NCBI RefSeq assembly: GCF_048541825.1
Contig: NZ_CP183332.1
Coordinates: 1,860,001 to 1,924,000 of the forward strand
From: Caulobacter sp048541825
Lineage (GTDB): Bacteria > Pseudomonadota > Alphaproteobacteria > Caulobacterales > Caulobacteraceae
Length of the DNA stretch: 64,000 nt
Direction of reading: 5' to 3'
Shown here piece after piece: positions 16,112 through 24,858 of this stretch. A program made the position numbers and the translations under genes. The notes below the pieces were generated by a model. That model was not told the DNA's origin. It was given only the letters and a program-made list of their open reading frames with translations, and did not search any database. How positions within the stretch are numbered: position 1 is the stretch's first letter; each line of letters opens with the position of its first letter.

Positions 16112-17401
16112 TTAGTTGTAGATCGGGAAGCGCGCCGTCAAGGCCAGCACTTCCTCGCGCACCTTGGCCTCGACGGCGCCATTGCCCTCAGCGCCGTTGG
16201 CCGACAGGCCGTTGACCACCTCGCCGATCAGCTCACCGACCCGGGTGAACTCGGCCTCGCCAAAGCCCCGGGTGGTGCCGGCGGGGGTGCCCAGCCGGAT
16301 GCCCGAGGTGATGGTGAAGGGCGCGGTGTCGAACGGCACGCCGTTCTTGTTGCAGGTCATGTTGGCGCGCTCGAGGCTATGTTCGGCATCTCGCCCCGTC
16401 ACGCCCTTGGGCCGCAGATCCACCAGCATCAGGTGGCTATCGGTGCCGCCGGAGACAATGTTCACGCCGGATTTGCCCAGGGCCTCGGCCAGGGCCCGTG
16501 CATTGGCGATCACCTGTTTGGCGTAGGCCTTGAACTCCGGACGCAGCGCTTCACCAAAGGCCACGGCCTTGGCGGCGATGACATGCTCCAGCGGACCGCC
16601 CTGCAGGCCAGGGAAAACCGCCGAATTGACCTTCTTGATGATCGCTTCGTCATTGGTCAGCACCAGACCGCCCCGGGGACCGCGCAGGGTCTTGTGGGTG
16701 GTGGTCGTCACGATGTGGGCGTGCGGGATCGGGCTGGGATAGGCGCCCCCAGCGACGAGGCCCGCAAAGTGGGCCATGTCGACCATCAGATAGGCGCCGA
16801 CACTGTCAGCGATCTGGCGGAACCGGGCAAAATCGATCTCGCGGCTGTAGGCGCTGCCGCCGGCAATGATCAGCTTGGGCTTCTCGCGCAGCGCCACCTC
16901 GGCGACGCTGTCATAATCGATCAGATGGTCCTGCTGGCGCACCGAATAGGTCACCGGCTTGAACCACTTGCCCGACTGGTTGGCTGGGCTGCCGTGCGTC
17001 AAATGGCCGCCGGCGGCGAGGTCCATGCCCAGGAAGCAGTCGCCCGGCTGCAGCAGGGCCATGAACACCGCTTGGTTGGCCTGCGAGCCCGAATGCGGCT
17101 GGACGTTGGCGAAGCCGGCGCCGAACAGCTGCTTGGCGCGCTCGATGGCGATCAGTTCGATCTCGTCAACGAACTCGCAGCCGCCGTAGTAGCGCTTGCC
17201 CGGATAGCCCTCGGCGTACTTGTTGGTCAGGATCGAACCCTGCGCCTCCAGGACGGCCCTGGAAACGATGTTTTCCGAGGCGATCAGCTCAATCTGGCTT
17301 TGCTGACGCCCCAGCTCCAGGCCGATCCGATCAAAGATGTCGCGGTCGGCCGTGGCGAGGTCCGCGCCGAAGAAGGCGGTCAGGTTAGCGTGAGCGGTCA
17401 T
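16112..17401 (-). CDS. glyA: serine hydroxymethyltransferase
   Basis: PLP enzyme converting serine and tetrahydrofolate to glycine and methylene-tetrahydrofolate. 429 residues; IELIASENIVSRAVLEAQGS and NKYAEGYPGKRYYGGCEFVD are classic, and the Schiff-base lysine is K237 in VTTTTHKTLRGPRGG. The ATG at 17399-17401 (MTAHANL) is chosen over an in-frame start 53 codons upstream that gives non-family sequence. First gene of the glyA-nrdR cluster; divergent from mucR. Confidence 0.97.
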   Translation of the reverse strand: MTAHANLTAFFGADLATADRDIFDRIGLELGRQQSQIELIASENIVSRAVLEAQGSILTNKYAEGYPGKRYYGGCEFVDEIELIAIERAKQLFGAGFANVQPHSGSQANQAVFMALLQPGDCFLGMDLAAGGHLTHGSPANQSGKWFKPVTYSVRQQDHLIDYDSVAEVALREKPKLIIAGGSAYSREIDFARFRQIADSVGAYLMVDMAHFAGLVAGGAYPSPIPHAHIVTTTTHKTLRGPRGGLVLTNDEAIIKKVNSAVFPGLQGGPLEHVIAAKAVAFGEALRPEFKAYAKQVIANARALAEALGKSGVNIVSGGTDSHLMLVDLRPKGVTGRDAEHSLERANMTCNKNGVPFDTAPFTITSGIRLGTPAGTTRGFGEAEFTRVGELIGEVVNGLSANGAEGNGAVEAKVREEVLALTARFPIYN

Positions 17402-17562
17402 GGGCGGTCTCCAGACACTGCGGGGAGTCAGTGACGCCCTATGTAGCGGCCTTCGCGCCGCGATCAATCTCGGAACCTCGGAGAATGCTGCACGTTCGTC
17501 GCCTGCCGGGGTGATGAGTGCGCCCCAGCCCGAAGACTGCAACAATCGAGAGGCGATCACCG

Positions 17563-18003
17563 ATGACGGCGCAAAGTGTGGCTGCAGGCTTCAACGACGG
17601 ACAATCGCCCGACCTCCTGGCGCTCAGCGCCGATATCGTGGCCGCTTATGTGGGGCAGAACACCGTCGCTCAGTCGCTCATTCCCGAACTGATCCGCACC
17701 GTCTACGGAGCGCTGTCGACCCTCAACGACGGCCAGCCGCAGCGGGCCGTCGAGAAGGCCAAGCCCGCCGTTCCCGTCTCCCGCTCTATCCAGCATGACT
17801 ACATCGTCTGTCTGGAAGACGGAAAACGCCTGAAAATGCTCAAGCGTTACCTTGGCTCGCATTACAATATGAGCCCAGAGGAGTACCGCCGGAAATGGGG
17901 TCTTCCTGCCGACTATCCCATGGTCGCCCCCGCCTATGCGGCGCGGCGTTCGGCGTTCGCCAAGCAGATCGGTCTGGGCAAGGGCGTGCGGCGGGGGCTC
18001 TAG
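17563..18003 (+). CDS. mucR: MucR/Ros family transcriptional regulator
   Basis: A 146-residue regulator of the alphaproteobacterial MucR/Ros family, which in Caulobacter works with the SciP/CtrA cell-cycle circuit and binds AT-rich DNA. The N-terminal oligomerisation region reads LALSADIVAAYVGQNTV; the DNA-binding half reads VCLEDGKRLKMLKRYLGSHY then SPEEYRRKWGLPADYPMV. Only one Cys and one of the usual His ligands remain (KRYL replaces KRHL), so a classical zinc finger is unlikely. ATG 17563 has GAGAGG nine bases upstream. Convergent with hemA. Confidence 0.93.
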   Translation: MTAQSVAAGFNDGQSPDLLALSADIVAAYVGQNTVAQSLIPELIRTVYGALSTLNDGQPQRAVEKAKPAVPVSRSIQHDYIVCLEDGKRLKMLKRYLGSHYNMSPEEYRRKWGLPADYPMVAPAYAARRSAFAKQIGLGKGVRRGL

Positions 18004-18024
18004 CCCCCGCCTGACCCGGTCAGG
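17991..18024. terminator. hairpins between convergent mucR and hemA
   Basis: GCGGGGGCT (17991-17999) / AGCCCCCGC (18002-18010) is followed by CCTGAC / GTCAGG (18010-18024). The stems overlap the mucR stop codon and the last codons of hemA. There is no T-run, so termination here is a guess based on position. Confidence 0.35.
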
Positions 18025-19246
18025 CGGCGAAGCCGCCCATGCGGGCCACATTGCAGTGCGCCCACAGCTGTTCCATCGCCCCGACCAGCTTGCGCATCAT
18101 GTCGTCGGTATGGAACGGCGTCGGCGTGAAACGCAGGCGTTCGGTGCCGCGTGGCACGGTCGGATAGTTGATCGGCTGCACATAAACGCCGTGCTCGGCC
18201 AGCAGCATGTCGCTGATCAGCTTGGTGTGGTTGGGGTCGCCCACCATCACGGGAACGATGTGGCTGTCGTTTTCCATCACAGGCAGACCGGCGGCCTTGA
18301 ACATGGCCTTCAGGGTCTGGGCGCGCTCCTGGTGCATTTCACGCACCTCGGGATGCTGCTTGAGCCACTTGACGCTGGCCAGGGCCCCGGCCGTCAGGGC
18401 CGGCGGAAGCGAGGTGGTGAAGATGAAGCCCGAAGCCATGAGGCGGATGGCGTCGACCACTTCGACATCACCGGTGATGTAGCCACCCATGACGCCGAAG
18501 GCCTTGCCCAGGGTGCCTTCGATGATGTCGATCTGGTCCATGACGCCGTCGCGCTCGGCGACGCCGCCGCCGCGCTGGCCGTACATGCCGACCGCGTGGA
18601 CCTCGTCCAGATAGGTCATCGCGCCGTACTTCTTGGCCAGGGCCGCCGTCGCGCCGACATCGGCGATATCGCCATCCATCGAATAGACGCTCTCGAACGC
18701 CACCAGCTTGGGCGCATCGACCGGCGCGGCCGCCAGCAGCTCTTCCAGATGGACCAGGTCGTTGTGGCGGAAGATGTGACGCTTGCCGCCGCCGTTGCGG
18801 ATACCGGCGATCATCGAGGCGTGGTTCTGCTCGTCGGAGAAGATGATCAGACCCGGCAGGATCTTGTAGAGCACGCTCAGGCTGGCTTCGTTCGAGACAT
18901 AGCCCGAGGTGAACAGCAGCGCTGCGTCCTTGCCGTGCAGGTCGGCGAGCTCCGCCTCCAGCTCGACATGGTGATGATTGGTGCCGGAAATGTTGCGGGT
19001 GCCGCCCGAGCCTGAGCCATGCTGGTCGATCGCGGCGTGCATGGCGTCCAGCACGATCGGGTTTTGACCTTGGCCCAGATAGTCGTTGCTGCACCAGACC
19101 ACGACGTCGCTCTCGCCGCCGTCAGGACCGGTCCAGGTCGCGCGCGGGAAGGCGCCGCGGTGTCGTTTCAGGTCCGCAAAAACCCGATAGCGGCCTTCTT
19201 CACGGATCTGGCCGATCGCGGAGCGGAACGCAGATTTATAGTCCAT
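18020..19246 (-). CDS. hemA: 5-aminolevulinate synthase
   Basis: PLP enzyme joining glycine and succinyl-CoA to 5-aminolevulinate (Shemin route), the alphaproteobacterial and mitochondrial entry to heme. 408 residues; VWCSNDYLGQGQNP, HGSGSGGTRNISGTNHHH, LDEVHAVGMYG and the lysine K248 in IIEGTLGKAFGVMGG. ATG at 19244-19246 is chosen over one ten codons upstream because MDYKSAFRSAI is the family N-terminus and AAGAAG lies upstream. A near-consensus FNR/FixK box lies 141 bases upstream. Confidence 0.97.
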   Translation of the reverse strand: MDYKSAFRSAIGQIREEGRYRVFADLKRHRGAFPRATWTGPDGGESDVVVWCSNDYLGQGQNPIVLDAMHAAIDQHGSGSGGTRNISGTNHHHVELEAELADLHGKDAALLFTSGYVSNEASLSVLYKILPGLIIFSDEQNHASMIAGIRNGGGKRHIFRHNDLVHLEELLAAAPVDAPKLVAFESVYSMDGDIADVGATAALAKKYGAMTYLDEVHAVGMYGQRGGGVAERDGVMDQIDIIEGTLGKAFGVMGGYITGDVEVVDAIRLMASGFIFTTSLPPALTAGALASVKWLKQHPEVREMHQERAQTLKAMFKAAGLPVMENDSHIVPVMVGDPNHTKLISDMLLAEHGVYVQPINYPTVPRGTERLRFTPTPFHTDDMMRKLVGAMEQLWAHCNVARMGGFAA

Positions 19247-19386
19247 GGTCTTCTTACTCGACCGCCAGACGGACAAGACCGCCGGACCGTCGGTCCCTTA
19301 TCGATACATCGCGTTTCGCACGCACGGGCCGCCACTGTCCACATAGGGACGATTACTTATGGTTAGGAAACAGGCTTTTTGTCACA

Positions 19387-19400
19387 TTGATCCAGGTCAA
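19387..19400. promoter_or_regulatory. FNR/FixK-like box upstream of hemA
   Basis: TTGATCCAGGTCAA matches TTGAT-N4-ATCAA with one mismatch. It lies in the 161-base gap between mmsB and hemA, about 140 bases before the hemA start. Oxygen-responsive control of hemA by FNR/FixK is known in several alphaproteobacteria; here it is inferred from the pattern. Confidence 0.4.
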
Positions 19401-19407
19401 GCTGGCC

Positions 19408-20304
19408 TCAGCCAAGTTCGGCGAGGCGGCCGCGCAGCATCTGGATCACTGCCGAAAAATCCTTGCTCCCAAAACCGTTGGCCTCGAACAGGGCGTAAAG
19501 CGCCTCAGCCTGGGCGCCCATGGGCGTCGAAGCGCCCGCCTTGGCGGCAGCTTCTTGGGCCAGCTTGAGATCTTTCAGCATCATCGCCGTGGCAAAGCCG
19601 CCTTCGTACTGGCGGTCGGCAGGCGTGGCGGGACCCACACCGGGTACGGGGCAATAGGTCGAGACAGACCAGCACTGGCCCGACGACTTGCTGGCGATCT
19701 CGAAGAATCGGTCGGCGGCCAGGCCCAGCTTCTCGGCCAAGGCGAAGGCCTCGCAGGTTCCGAGCATCGACACGCCCAGCAGCATGTTGTTGCAGATCTT
19801 GGCCGCCTGCCCTGCTCCGTGCGCTCCAGCGTGGATGGTGACGCGCGACATCGGCGCCAGCGCCGCCTCGACCGCGACGAAATCAGCGGCGTCGCATCCG
19901 ACCATGAAGGCCAGGGTGCCGGCCTCGGCGGCCATAACCCCGCCCGAAACGGGCGCGTCAGCGAATCGGAAGCCGGCGGCAGCGGCCTGGCCGGCCACAG
20001 CCCGGGCGCTCTCGACGTCGATCGTCGAGCAGTCGAGCAGCAGGGCGGACTTCGGCGCATGGGCCAGGATCTGCTCGCCATAGACGCTGCGCACATGGGA
20101 TCCGGCCGGCAGCATGGTGATCACCACCTCGGCGTCGGCCACGGCTTCGGCGACCGAGCCCGCCGCATGGCAGCCCGCCGCTACGGCCCGCTCGATGGCC
20201 TGCGGCGACAGGTCGAACGCCCTGACCTGATGCTGGGCCCGGGCCTGGTTGGCGGCCATGCCGCCGCCCATATTGCCCAGACCGATGAAGGCGATGCGGG
20301 TCAT
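19408..20304 (-). CDS. mmsB: 3-hydroxyisobutyrate dehydrogenase
   Basis: NAD-dependent oxidation of 3-hydroxyisobutyrate to methylmalonate semialdehyde in valine breakdown. 298 residues with Rossmann motif GLGNMG (residues 8-13), DAPVSGGVMAAEAGTLAFMVG substrate-binding block, and catalytic Lys in GAGQAAKICNNMLLG. The C-terminal KDLKLAQEAA is also typical. The upstream minus-strand genes (acyl-CoA dehydrogenase and 3-hydroxyisobutyryl-CoA hydrolase) supply the preceding steps, which supports this member of the large HIBADH family over tartronate semialdehyde reductase. Confidence 0.92.
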   Translation of the reverse strand: MTRIAFIGLGNMGGGMAANQARAQHQVRAFDLSPQAIERAVAAGCHAAGSVAEAVADAEVVITMLPAGSHVRSVYGEQILAHAPKSALLLDCSTIDVESARAVAGQAAAAGFRFADAPVSGGVMAAEAGTLAFMVGCDAADFVAVEAALAPMSRVTIHAGAHGAGQAAKICNNMLLGVSMLGTCEAFALAEKLGLAADRFFEIASKSSGQCWSVSTYCPVPGVGPATPADRQYEGGFATAMMLKDLKLAQEAAAKAGASTPMGAQAEALYALFEANGFGSKDFSAVIQMLRGRLAELG

Positions 20305-20378
20305 GCTGCTGCTCCCAAATGCGAACCGCGCCTCATGGGCGCGGTTCTTATCGTTGAAACTCGGATGTTTGCCGGCCT

Positions 20379-21185
20379 CTATCGCGCGCTGGCGGGCTTG
20401 CGGAACTTGTAGACGAACTGGTCGGTCTTGCCGCGGATCGACGGGTCGAAGACGCTGGCGGTGCGCTTGTCGGCCGGGTCGCGCAGCACCCTGCTCTCGC
20501 CCTCGAAGACGAAGCCCGCAGCCGTCACTTCAGATCTCACCGCCGCCGAATCGATACGGTGCAGGGTTTCAGTGTCGCGCAGGCCTGAGCCCGCCTCGGC
20601 CGAATGGTCGATGACCAGATAGACCCCGCCCGGCTTCAGCGAGCGGAAGACGGCGCGGTTCACAGCGCCCAGATCGGCCGGCCCCATGAACTTGTTGTGC
20701 ATGTCGTGATAGTTTTGGGCAGTGAACACCAGATCCAGCTTCTCGGGACCCGAGAAGTTCGGCAGCGTGTTCAGCAGCACCGTCACGTTCTTGTAGGCCG
20801 GGTCGCGGGCGATGGCGTTCACCGCCGGCTCGCGCTTGGCCAGCTTGGTCAGTTCGTCGGGCACATAGGCGTAGACCTTGCCCTTGGGACCCACGGCCTT
20901 GGCGAAGATACGGGTAAAATAGCCGCCGCCCGGGATCAGGTCGGCGACCTTGGCGCCGGTCTTGACGCCGGCGAAGGTCAGGACCTCGCCCGGCAGGCGG
21001 TCAGCGTCGCGGACCATGTCGGCGGCCGGGCGGGCGGGATCGGAAATGGCGGCGGCGATATTGGCCGGAATCGCCACGGCGACAGGGCCCGAGGGCGGCG
21101 GAGGCGGAGGCGGCGGTCCCATGGGCGTCGTGGCGCACGCGGCGAGACCGAGCACGGCGACGAGACTGAGAAGCGGCTTACGCAT
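20379..21185 (-). CDS. lipoprotein with class I methyltransferase-like domain
   Basis: A 268-residue protein with a lipoprotein signal (LSLVAVLGLAAC, lipidated C17), a poly-proline linker and a Rossmann methyltransferase-like domain: TGAKVADLIPGGGYFTRIF resembles the SAM-binding motif I, followed by GPKGKVYAYVPDEL and a later LKPGGVYLVIDHS. Export of a SAM-dependent enzyme is odd because SAM is cytoplasmic, so it may bind another ligand or have lost catalysis. It lies between valine-catabolism genes but nothing ties it to that pathway. Confidence 0.8.
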   Translation of the reverse strand: MRKPLLSLVAVLGLAACATTPMGPPPPPPPPSGPVAVAIPANIAAAISDPARPAADMVRDADRLPGEVLTFAGVKTGAKVADLIPGGGYFTRIFAKAVGPKGKVYAYVPDELTKLAKREPAVNAIARDPAYKNVTVLLNTLPNFSGPEKLDLVFTAQNYHDMHNKFMGPADLGAVNRAVFRSLKPGGVYLVIDHSAEAGSGLRDTETLHRIDSAAVRSEVTAAGFVFEGESRVLRDPADKRTASVFDPSIRGKTDQFVYKFRKPASAR

Positions 21186-21242
21186 GGCATTCCTTCCGAC
21201 CGGTAGTGTTCTTGTTGCGCTTAGGTTAGCGCAGGACGTCCC

Positions 21243-22298
21243 TTACGTCAGCGGCGTCCATTCGTCTTCCGGCGCAAGCGGCGCGAAAATCTCGTCGAGC
21301 ATCGCTTCGGTCACACCTTCCAGTGTAGCCGGCGCCCATTGGGGCGCATTGTCCTTGTCGATGATCACGGCCCGAACGCCCTCGATGAAGTCGTGCCTCT
21401 GAACGACCCGGGCGCCGATGCGATACTCCATCGCCATATGCTCGGCGAAGTCCTCGGCGCTTTCGCCCAGCTCCAGCTGCCGGAAGGCCACCTTCAGGGT
21501 CTGGGGCGACTTGGTTTTCAGGGCGGCCAGCTGGGCCTTGCCCCAGTCGCTGGAGTCCATTTCCAGGAACTCGAAGATCTCTTCAACGCTGCCCCCGACG
21601 AACAGGCGGTTGAGGTCCTGCTCGATGCTGGCCAGCGGCGCCTTGCCCGCGTCGGCCCGGAACATCTTCAGGATCTCGTCGACGCGGCGGTGATCGGCGA
21701 TGATCGCCTTCTTCAGGCCCTCGATCGCGCCGAACTCGACGAAGTGGGTGGCGATGCCCAGGCGCAGGCAGTCCGCGCCCTTGATCCGCGCCCCGGTCAG
21801 GGCCAGCCACAGTCCAGCCTTGCCCGGCAGGCGCGGCAGGTACCAGCCGCCCCCGACATCGGGGAACAGGCCGATGCCGGTTTCGGGCATGGCGAAGGTC
21901 GTGCGCTCGGTAGCGATCCGGTAGTGGGCCGGCATCGAGATGCCGACACCGCCGCCCATCACCACCCCGTCCATGATCGCCACGACCGGACGGTCATAGG
22001 TGAAGAGCAGATGATTGAGCCGATACTCGGTGTGGAAGAACTGCCGCGCCGCGACGCCGTCGCCTGCCCCGCTTTCCGCCAGCATACGGATGTCACCACC
22101 GGCGCAGAAGCCGCGCTCGCCGGTATGGTCGATCATGACCATGTCGATCTCGGGATCGGCCTGCCATTCCAGCAGGGTTTCGATCATGGTCTCGCACATC
22201 CCCAGCGTCAGGGCGTGCAGCGCCTTGGGTCTGTTGAGCGTGATCCGGCCGACGTTTTTATGAACGCGGACAATGATTTCGGCCGTATCGTTCAGCAT
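21243..22298 (-). CDS. 3-hydroxyisobutyryl-CoA hydrolase (enoyl-CoA hydratase family)
   Basis: A 351-residue crotonase-fold protein. Length and the blocks ITLNRPKALHALTLGMCE, ERGFCAGGDIRML (oxyanion hole), VMGGGVGISMPAHYRIATE, FAMPETGIGLFPDVGGGWYLPRL and the C-terminal DFIEGVRAVIIDKDNAPQW match 3-hydroxyisobutyryl-CoA hydrolases rather than shorter hydratases. The enzyme frees 3-hydroxyisobutyrate for MmsB. Its start overlaps the stop of the upstream phosphatase-like gene by seven bases. Confidence 0.92.
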   Translation of the reverse strand: MLNDTAEIIVRVHKNVGRITLNRPKALHALTLGMCETMIETLLEWQADPEIDMVMIDHTGERGFCAGGDIRMLAESGAGDGVAARQFFHTEYRLNHLLFTYDRPVVAIMDGVVMGGGVGISMPAHYRIATERTTFAMPETGIGLFPDVGGGWYLPRLPGKAGLWLALTGARIKGADCLRLGIATHFVEFGAIEGLKKAIIADHRRVDEILKMFRADAGKAPLASIEQDLNRLFVGGSVEEIFEFLEMDSSDWGKAQLAALKTKSPQTLKVAFRQLELGESAEDFAEHMAMEYRIGARVVQRHDFIEGVRAVIIDKDNAPQWAPATLEGVTEAMLDEIFAPLAPEDEWTPLT

Positions 22299-22894
22299 GC
22301 GGGTTCCTCGATGGGTGCGCAGTCCAGGCGATCAATCTGACCGGCGGCCAGACGGTAAAGGGCGTCCTGCGGCACGTCCTGGGCCAGGGTCTTTTCGCGC
22401 AACAGTCCGGCATAGGCCCCGCGCAGCAAGCGGCCGGCAACGCCGTGGCTGACCACGATCAGCCGGCGCTCGGGCTCGGGGGCTTGATCGCCGAGCCAGT
22501 CGGCGATGCGCGCCATCATTCCCTCATACGTCTCGCCGCCAGGAGCCAGGAACCCCCAGGCGTCATCTCCGGCCAGATGCGGGTTTTCGCCCCGAACCTC
22601 GTCGCGCAAACGGCCCGACCATTCGCCGACATCGATCTCCAGCAGACGCTCGTCGAACGCAAGCGGCAAGCCCAGACGCCGACCGATGGCCTCGGCCGTC
22701 ATCCGCGCCCGGCGCAGGGGGCTGGCGACCAAAGTCCAGGCCGCAGAAGGCTCGCGCGCGACCAGATCGAACAGCAGATCGGCCATCGCCTCCGCCTGCA
22801 ACCGCCCCAGCGCGGTGAGATCGGATTCCGTGCGCCCCTGCAGGCGTCCTTCACGGTTCCACTCGGTCTGGCCGTGGCGGCAGAGATAGATCAC
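22292..22894 (-). CDS. histidine phosphatase family protein
   Basis: A 200-residue phosphoglycerate-mutase-like phosphatase. The catalytic RHG motif is at residues 6-8 (YLCRHGQTEWN), the second conserved block is ASPLRRARMTAEAIG and the late SHG motif is in VVSHGVAGRLLRG. GTG start at 22892-22894. It sits within the valine catabolism run, overlapping the hydrolase downstream by seven bases, but its substrate cannot be read from sequence; small-molecule phosphate esters are typical. Confidence 0.9.
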   Translation of the reverse strand: MIYLCRHGQTEWNREGRLQGRTESDLTALGRLQAEAMADLLFDLVAREPSAAWTLVASPLRRARMTAEAIGRRLGLPLAFDERLLEIDVGEWSGRLRDEVRGENPHLAGDDAWGFLAPGGETYEGMMARIADWLGDQAPEPERRLIVVSHGVAGRLLRGAYAGLLREKTLAQDVPQDALYRLAAGQIDRLDCAPIEEPAC

Positions 22895-22930
22895 GTTGGA
22901 ATCCCGGTTCGGCGAAGGGCTGGCGTGGCT

Positions 22931-24070
22931 CTACTGCCGAAAGATCTCACGCGCTATGATCACGCGCATGATCTCGTTCGTGCCTTCCAGGATCTGGTGC
23001 ACCCGCAGGTCGCGGACGATGCGCTCCAGCGGATAGTCCTGCAGATAGCCGTAGCCGCCGTGCAGCTGCAACGCGTCGTTGGCCACCTGGAAGCCGGCGT
23101 CGGTGGCGAAGCGCTTGGCCATCGCGCACAGCTTGGTGGCCTGCGGGTCCCTGTTGTCCAGGGCGTGGGCCGCGCGGCGCACCATCAGGCGGGCGGCTTC
23201 CAGCTCGGTGGCCATGTCGGCCAGCTTGAACTGCAGGGCCTGGAAATCCTTGAGCGGCTTGCCGAACTGATTGCGGGTTTCGAGATAGGCCTTGGCCGTA
23301 TCCAGCGCCAGTTGCGCGCCCCCCAGCGAGCAGGAGGCGATGTTCAGGCGCCCGCCGTCCAGACCCATCATGGCGAACCGGAAGCCCTCGCCTTCCTGGC
23401 CGATGCGGTTGGCGACCGGCACCCGGCAATCGTCAAAGTTCACGGCCGCCGTCGGCTGGCTGTTCCAGCCCATTTTGCGCTCGTTGGCGCCGAAGGTGAG
23501 GCCCGGCGTCCCCTTCTCGACCACAAAGGCCGAAACGCCCTTGGCGCCGTCGCCGCCGGTGCGGGCCATGACCACATAGACGTCCGACACGCCACCACCC
23601 GAGATGAAGGCCTTGCCGCCGTTCAGCACGTAGTGGTCGCCCTCAAGCCTGGCGCTGGTGCGCATGCTTGAAGCATCAGAGCCCGAACCCGGCTCGGTCA
23701 GGCAGTAGCTGGCGATCAGCTCCATGGTCGTCAGGCGCGGCAGATACCGCTGGCGCAGATCCTCGGATCCGAACCGGTCGATCATCCACGAGGCCATGTT
23801 GTGGATGGTCAGATAGGCGGCAGTGGGCACGTCGCCGTAGGACAGCGCCTCGAAAATGATCGAGGCGTCCAGGCGGCTGAGACCTGTGCCGCCGACGTCT
23901 TCCTGCACATAGATGCCCGCGAAACCCAACTCGGCGGCCTGGCGCATCACATCGACCGGGAAGTGTCTCTTCTCGTCCCATTCCGCCGAATGCGGGGCAA
24001 GCTGTCCCCCGGCAAAGGCGCGCGCGGCGTCCTGGATGGCGATCTGGTCGTCGCTGAGTGCGAAATCCAT
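22931..24070 (-). CDS. acyl-CoA dehydrogenase, isobutyryl-CoA type
   Basis: A 379-residue FAD enzyme with the acyl-CoA dehydrogenase blocks ASYCLTEPGSGSDASSMRTSA, GGKAFISGGGVSDVYVVMAR and LQLHGGYGYLQDYPLERIVRD, and the catalytic Glu in HQILEGTNEIMRVI. Neighbours for 3-hydroxyisobutyryl-CoA hydrolysis and MmsB suggest isobutyryl-CoA dehydrogenase (ACAD8-like), the first of the three valine steps here. ATG 24068-24070 has GGGAGGA nine bases upstream; an in-frame start 15 codons earlier is not needed. No crotonase for methacrylyl-CoA hydration is seen in the cluster. Confidence 0.9.
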   Translation of the reverse strand: MDFALSDDQIAIQDAARAFAGGQLAPHSAEWDEKRHFPVDVMRQAAELGFAGIYVQEDVGGTGLSRLDASIIFEALSYGDVPTAAYLTIHNMASWMIDRFGSEDLRQRYLPRLTTMELIASYCLTEPGSGSDASSMRTSARLEGDHYVLNGGKAFISGGGVSDVYVVMARTGGDGAKGVSAFVVEKGTPGLTFGANERKMGWNSQPTAAVNFDDCRVPVANRIGQEGEGFRFAMMGLDGGRLNIASCSLGGAQLALDTAKAYLETRNQFGKPLKDFQALQFKLADMATELEAARLMVRRAAHALDNRDPQATKLCAMAKRFATDAGFQVANDALQLHGGYGYLQDYPLERIVRDLRVHQILEGTNEIMRVIIAREIFRQ

Positions 24071-24231
24071 GCGCGATATCCTCCCATGCGAGGCACAACC
24101 GCCCTCGCCCTTCATTGCCGCTGGACCTGCCGCGCGGCGACCGCGATGTCAACGGCGACGCGACGACAGCGGCTGGACCATGGCCTTGCGCCGGCCAGCG
24201 AGCCGGCGGAAGGATTGTAACCTGAAATCCA

Positions 24232-24240
24232 CTGTTACAC
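24232..24240 (+). promoter_or_regulatory. motif shared with the second DUF2147 promoter (copy 1)
   Basis: CTGTTACAC here recurs at 26547-26555, each 86-89 bases before the start of a DUF2147 gene and each followed by a TNGTG. Here GTTACA (24234-24239) also pairs with TGTAAC (24216-24221) as an inverted repeat with a 12-base spacer. Confidence 0.4.
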
Positions 24241-24328
24241 CTTGTGTAGCGTCTGAAACGCCACACCCCCTTGATAACCTGACGCTTTGACCTCAGATCA
24301 CACCCTCTGGAGGCGTCACCTTTTCGTC

Positions 24329-24772
24329 ATGCGTAAGCTCAAGCTTTTCTTTGTCGCGCTAGCAGCGCTCGTTGGTCTTGCGTCCGCCCCGGCCCATGCG
24401 GCCGGCGAGGGCTATGGCATCTGGCGCAACCCCAAGGACAATGTCCGGGTCGAGATCAAGGGCTGCGGGACCAGCACCTGCGGCGTGGTGGTCTATGCAA
24501 GCCCCAAGGCCCAGGCCGACGCCCGCAAGAGCGGCTACGACACCCTGATCGGCCAGCAGCTGCTGCGCGACTTTGAACCCGTCGGCAACGGCTCGATGCG
24601 CGGCAAGGTCTTCGTGCCGACCCTGAAGGTCACGCTGTCGGGCACGGCCGAGTTCATTGACGCCCGCACCCTGCGCGCCAAGGGCTGCGTGCTGGGGAAA
24701 ATGCTCTGCAAGTCGCAGATCTGGACCCGGGTCGACACCGTCACCGCCGACGTCCGCCGGGCCTCCAGCTGA
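24329..24772 (+). CDS. DUF2147 family secreted protein (paralogue 1)
   Basis: A 147-residue periplasmic protein: Sec signal MRKLKLFFVALAALVG ending near AHAAGEG, then the DUF2147 domain starting GYGIWRNPKDNVRVEI with two Cys pairs (GCGTSTCGVVVY and KGCVLGKMLCKSQIWTR) that probably form disulfides. Function of DUF2147 is not established. Start at ATG 24329 because it begins the signal peptide; GGAGG is 15 bases upstream, a long spacing, and a TTG 14 codons earlier is the alternative. A paralogue at 26641 shares most of the mature sequence. Confidence 0.85.
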   Translation: MRKLKLFFVALAALVGLASAPAHAAGEGYGIWRNPKDNVRVEIKGCGTSTCGVVVYASPKAQADARKSGYDTLIGQQLLRDFEPVGNGSMRGKVFVPTLKVTLSGTAEFIDARTLRAKGCVLGKMLCKSQIWTRVDTVTADVRRASS

Positions 24773-24858
24773 TCTTTTCGGCCGCCTGATCGCCACAGTC
24801 CGCACAGCCCGACACGCACCCTGACTGCGCGCCCAGCACGCCTGTCACAACAAGTCGC

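Noticed and set aside
15743..17434. A 563-codon plus-strand open frame opposite nrdR and glyA
   Set aside because: Antisense shadow spanning two well-recognised genes, with no signal, domain or ribosome-binding site.
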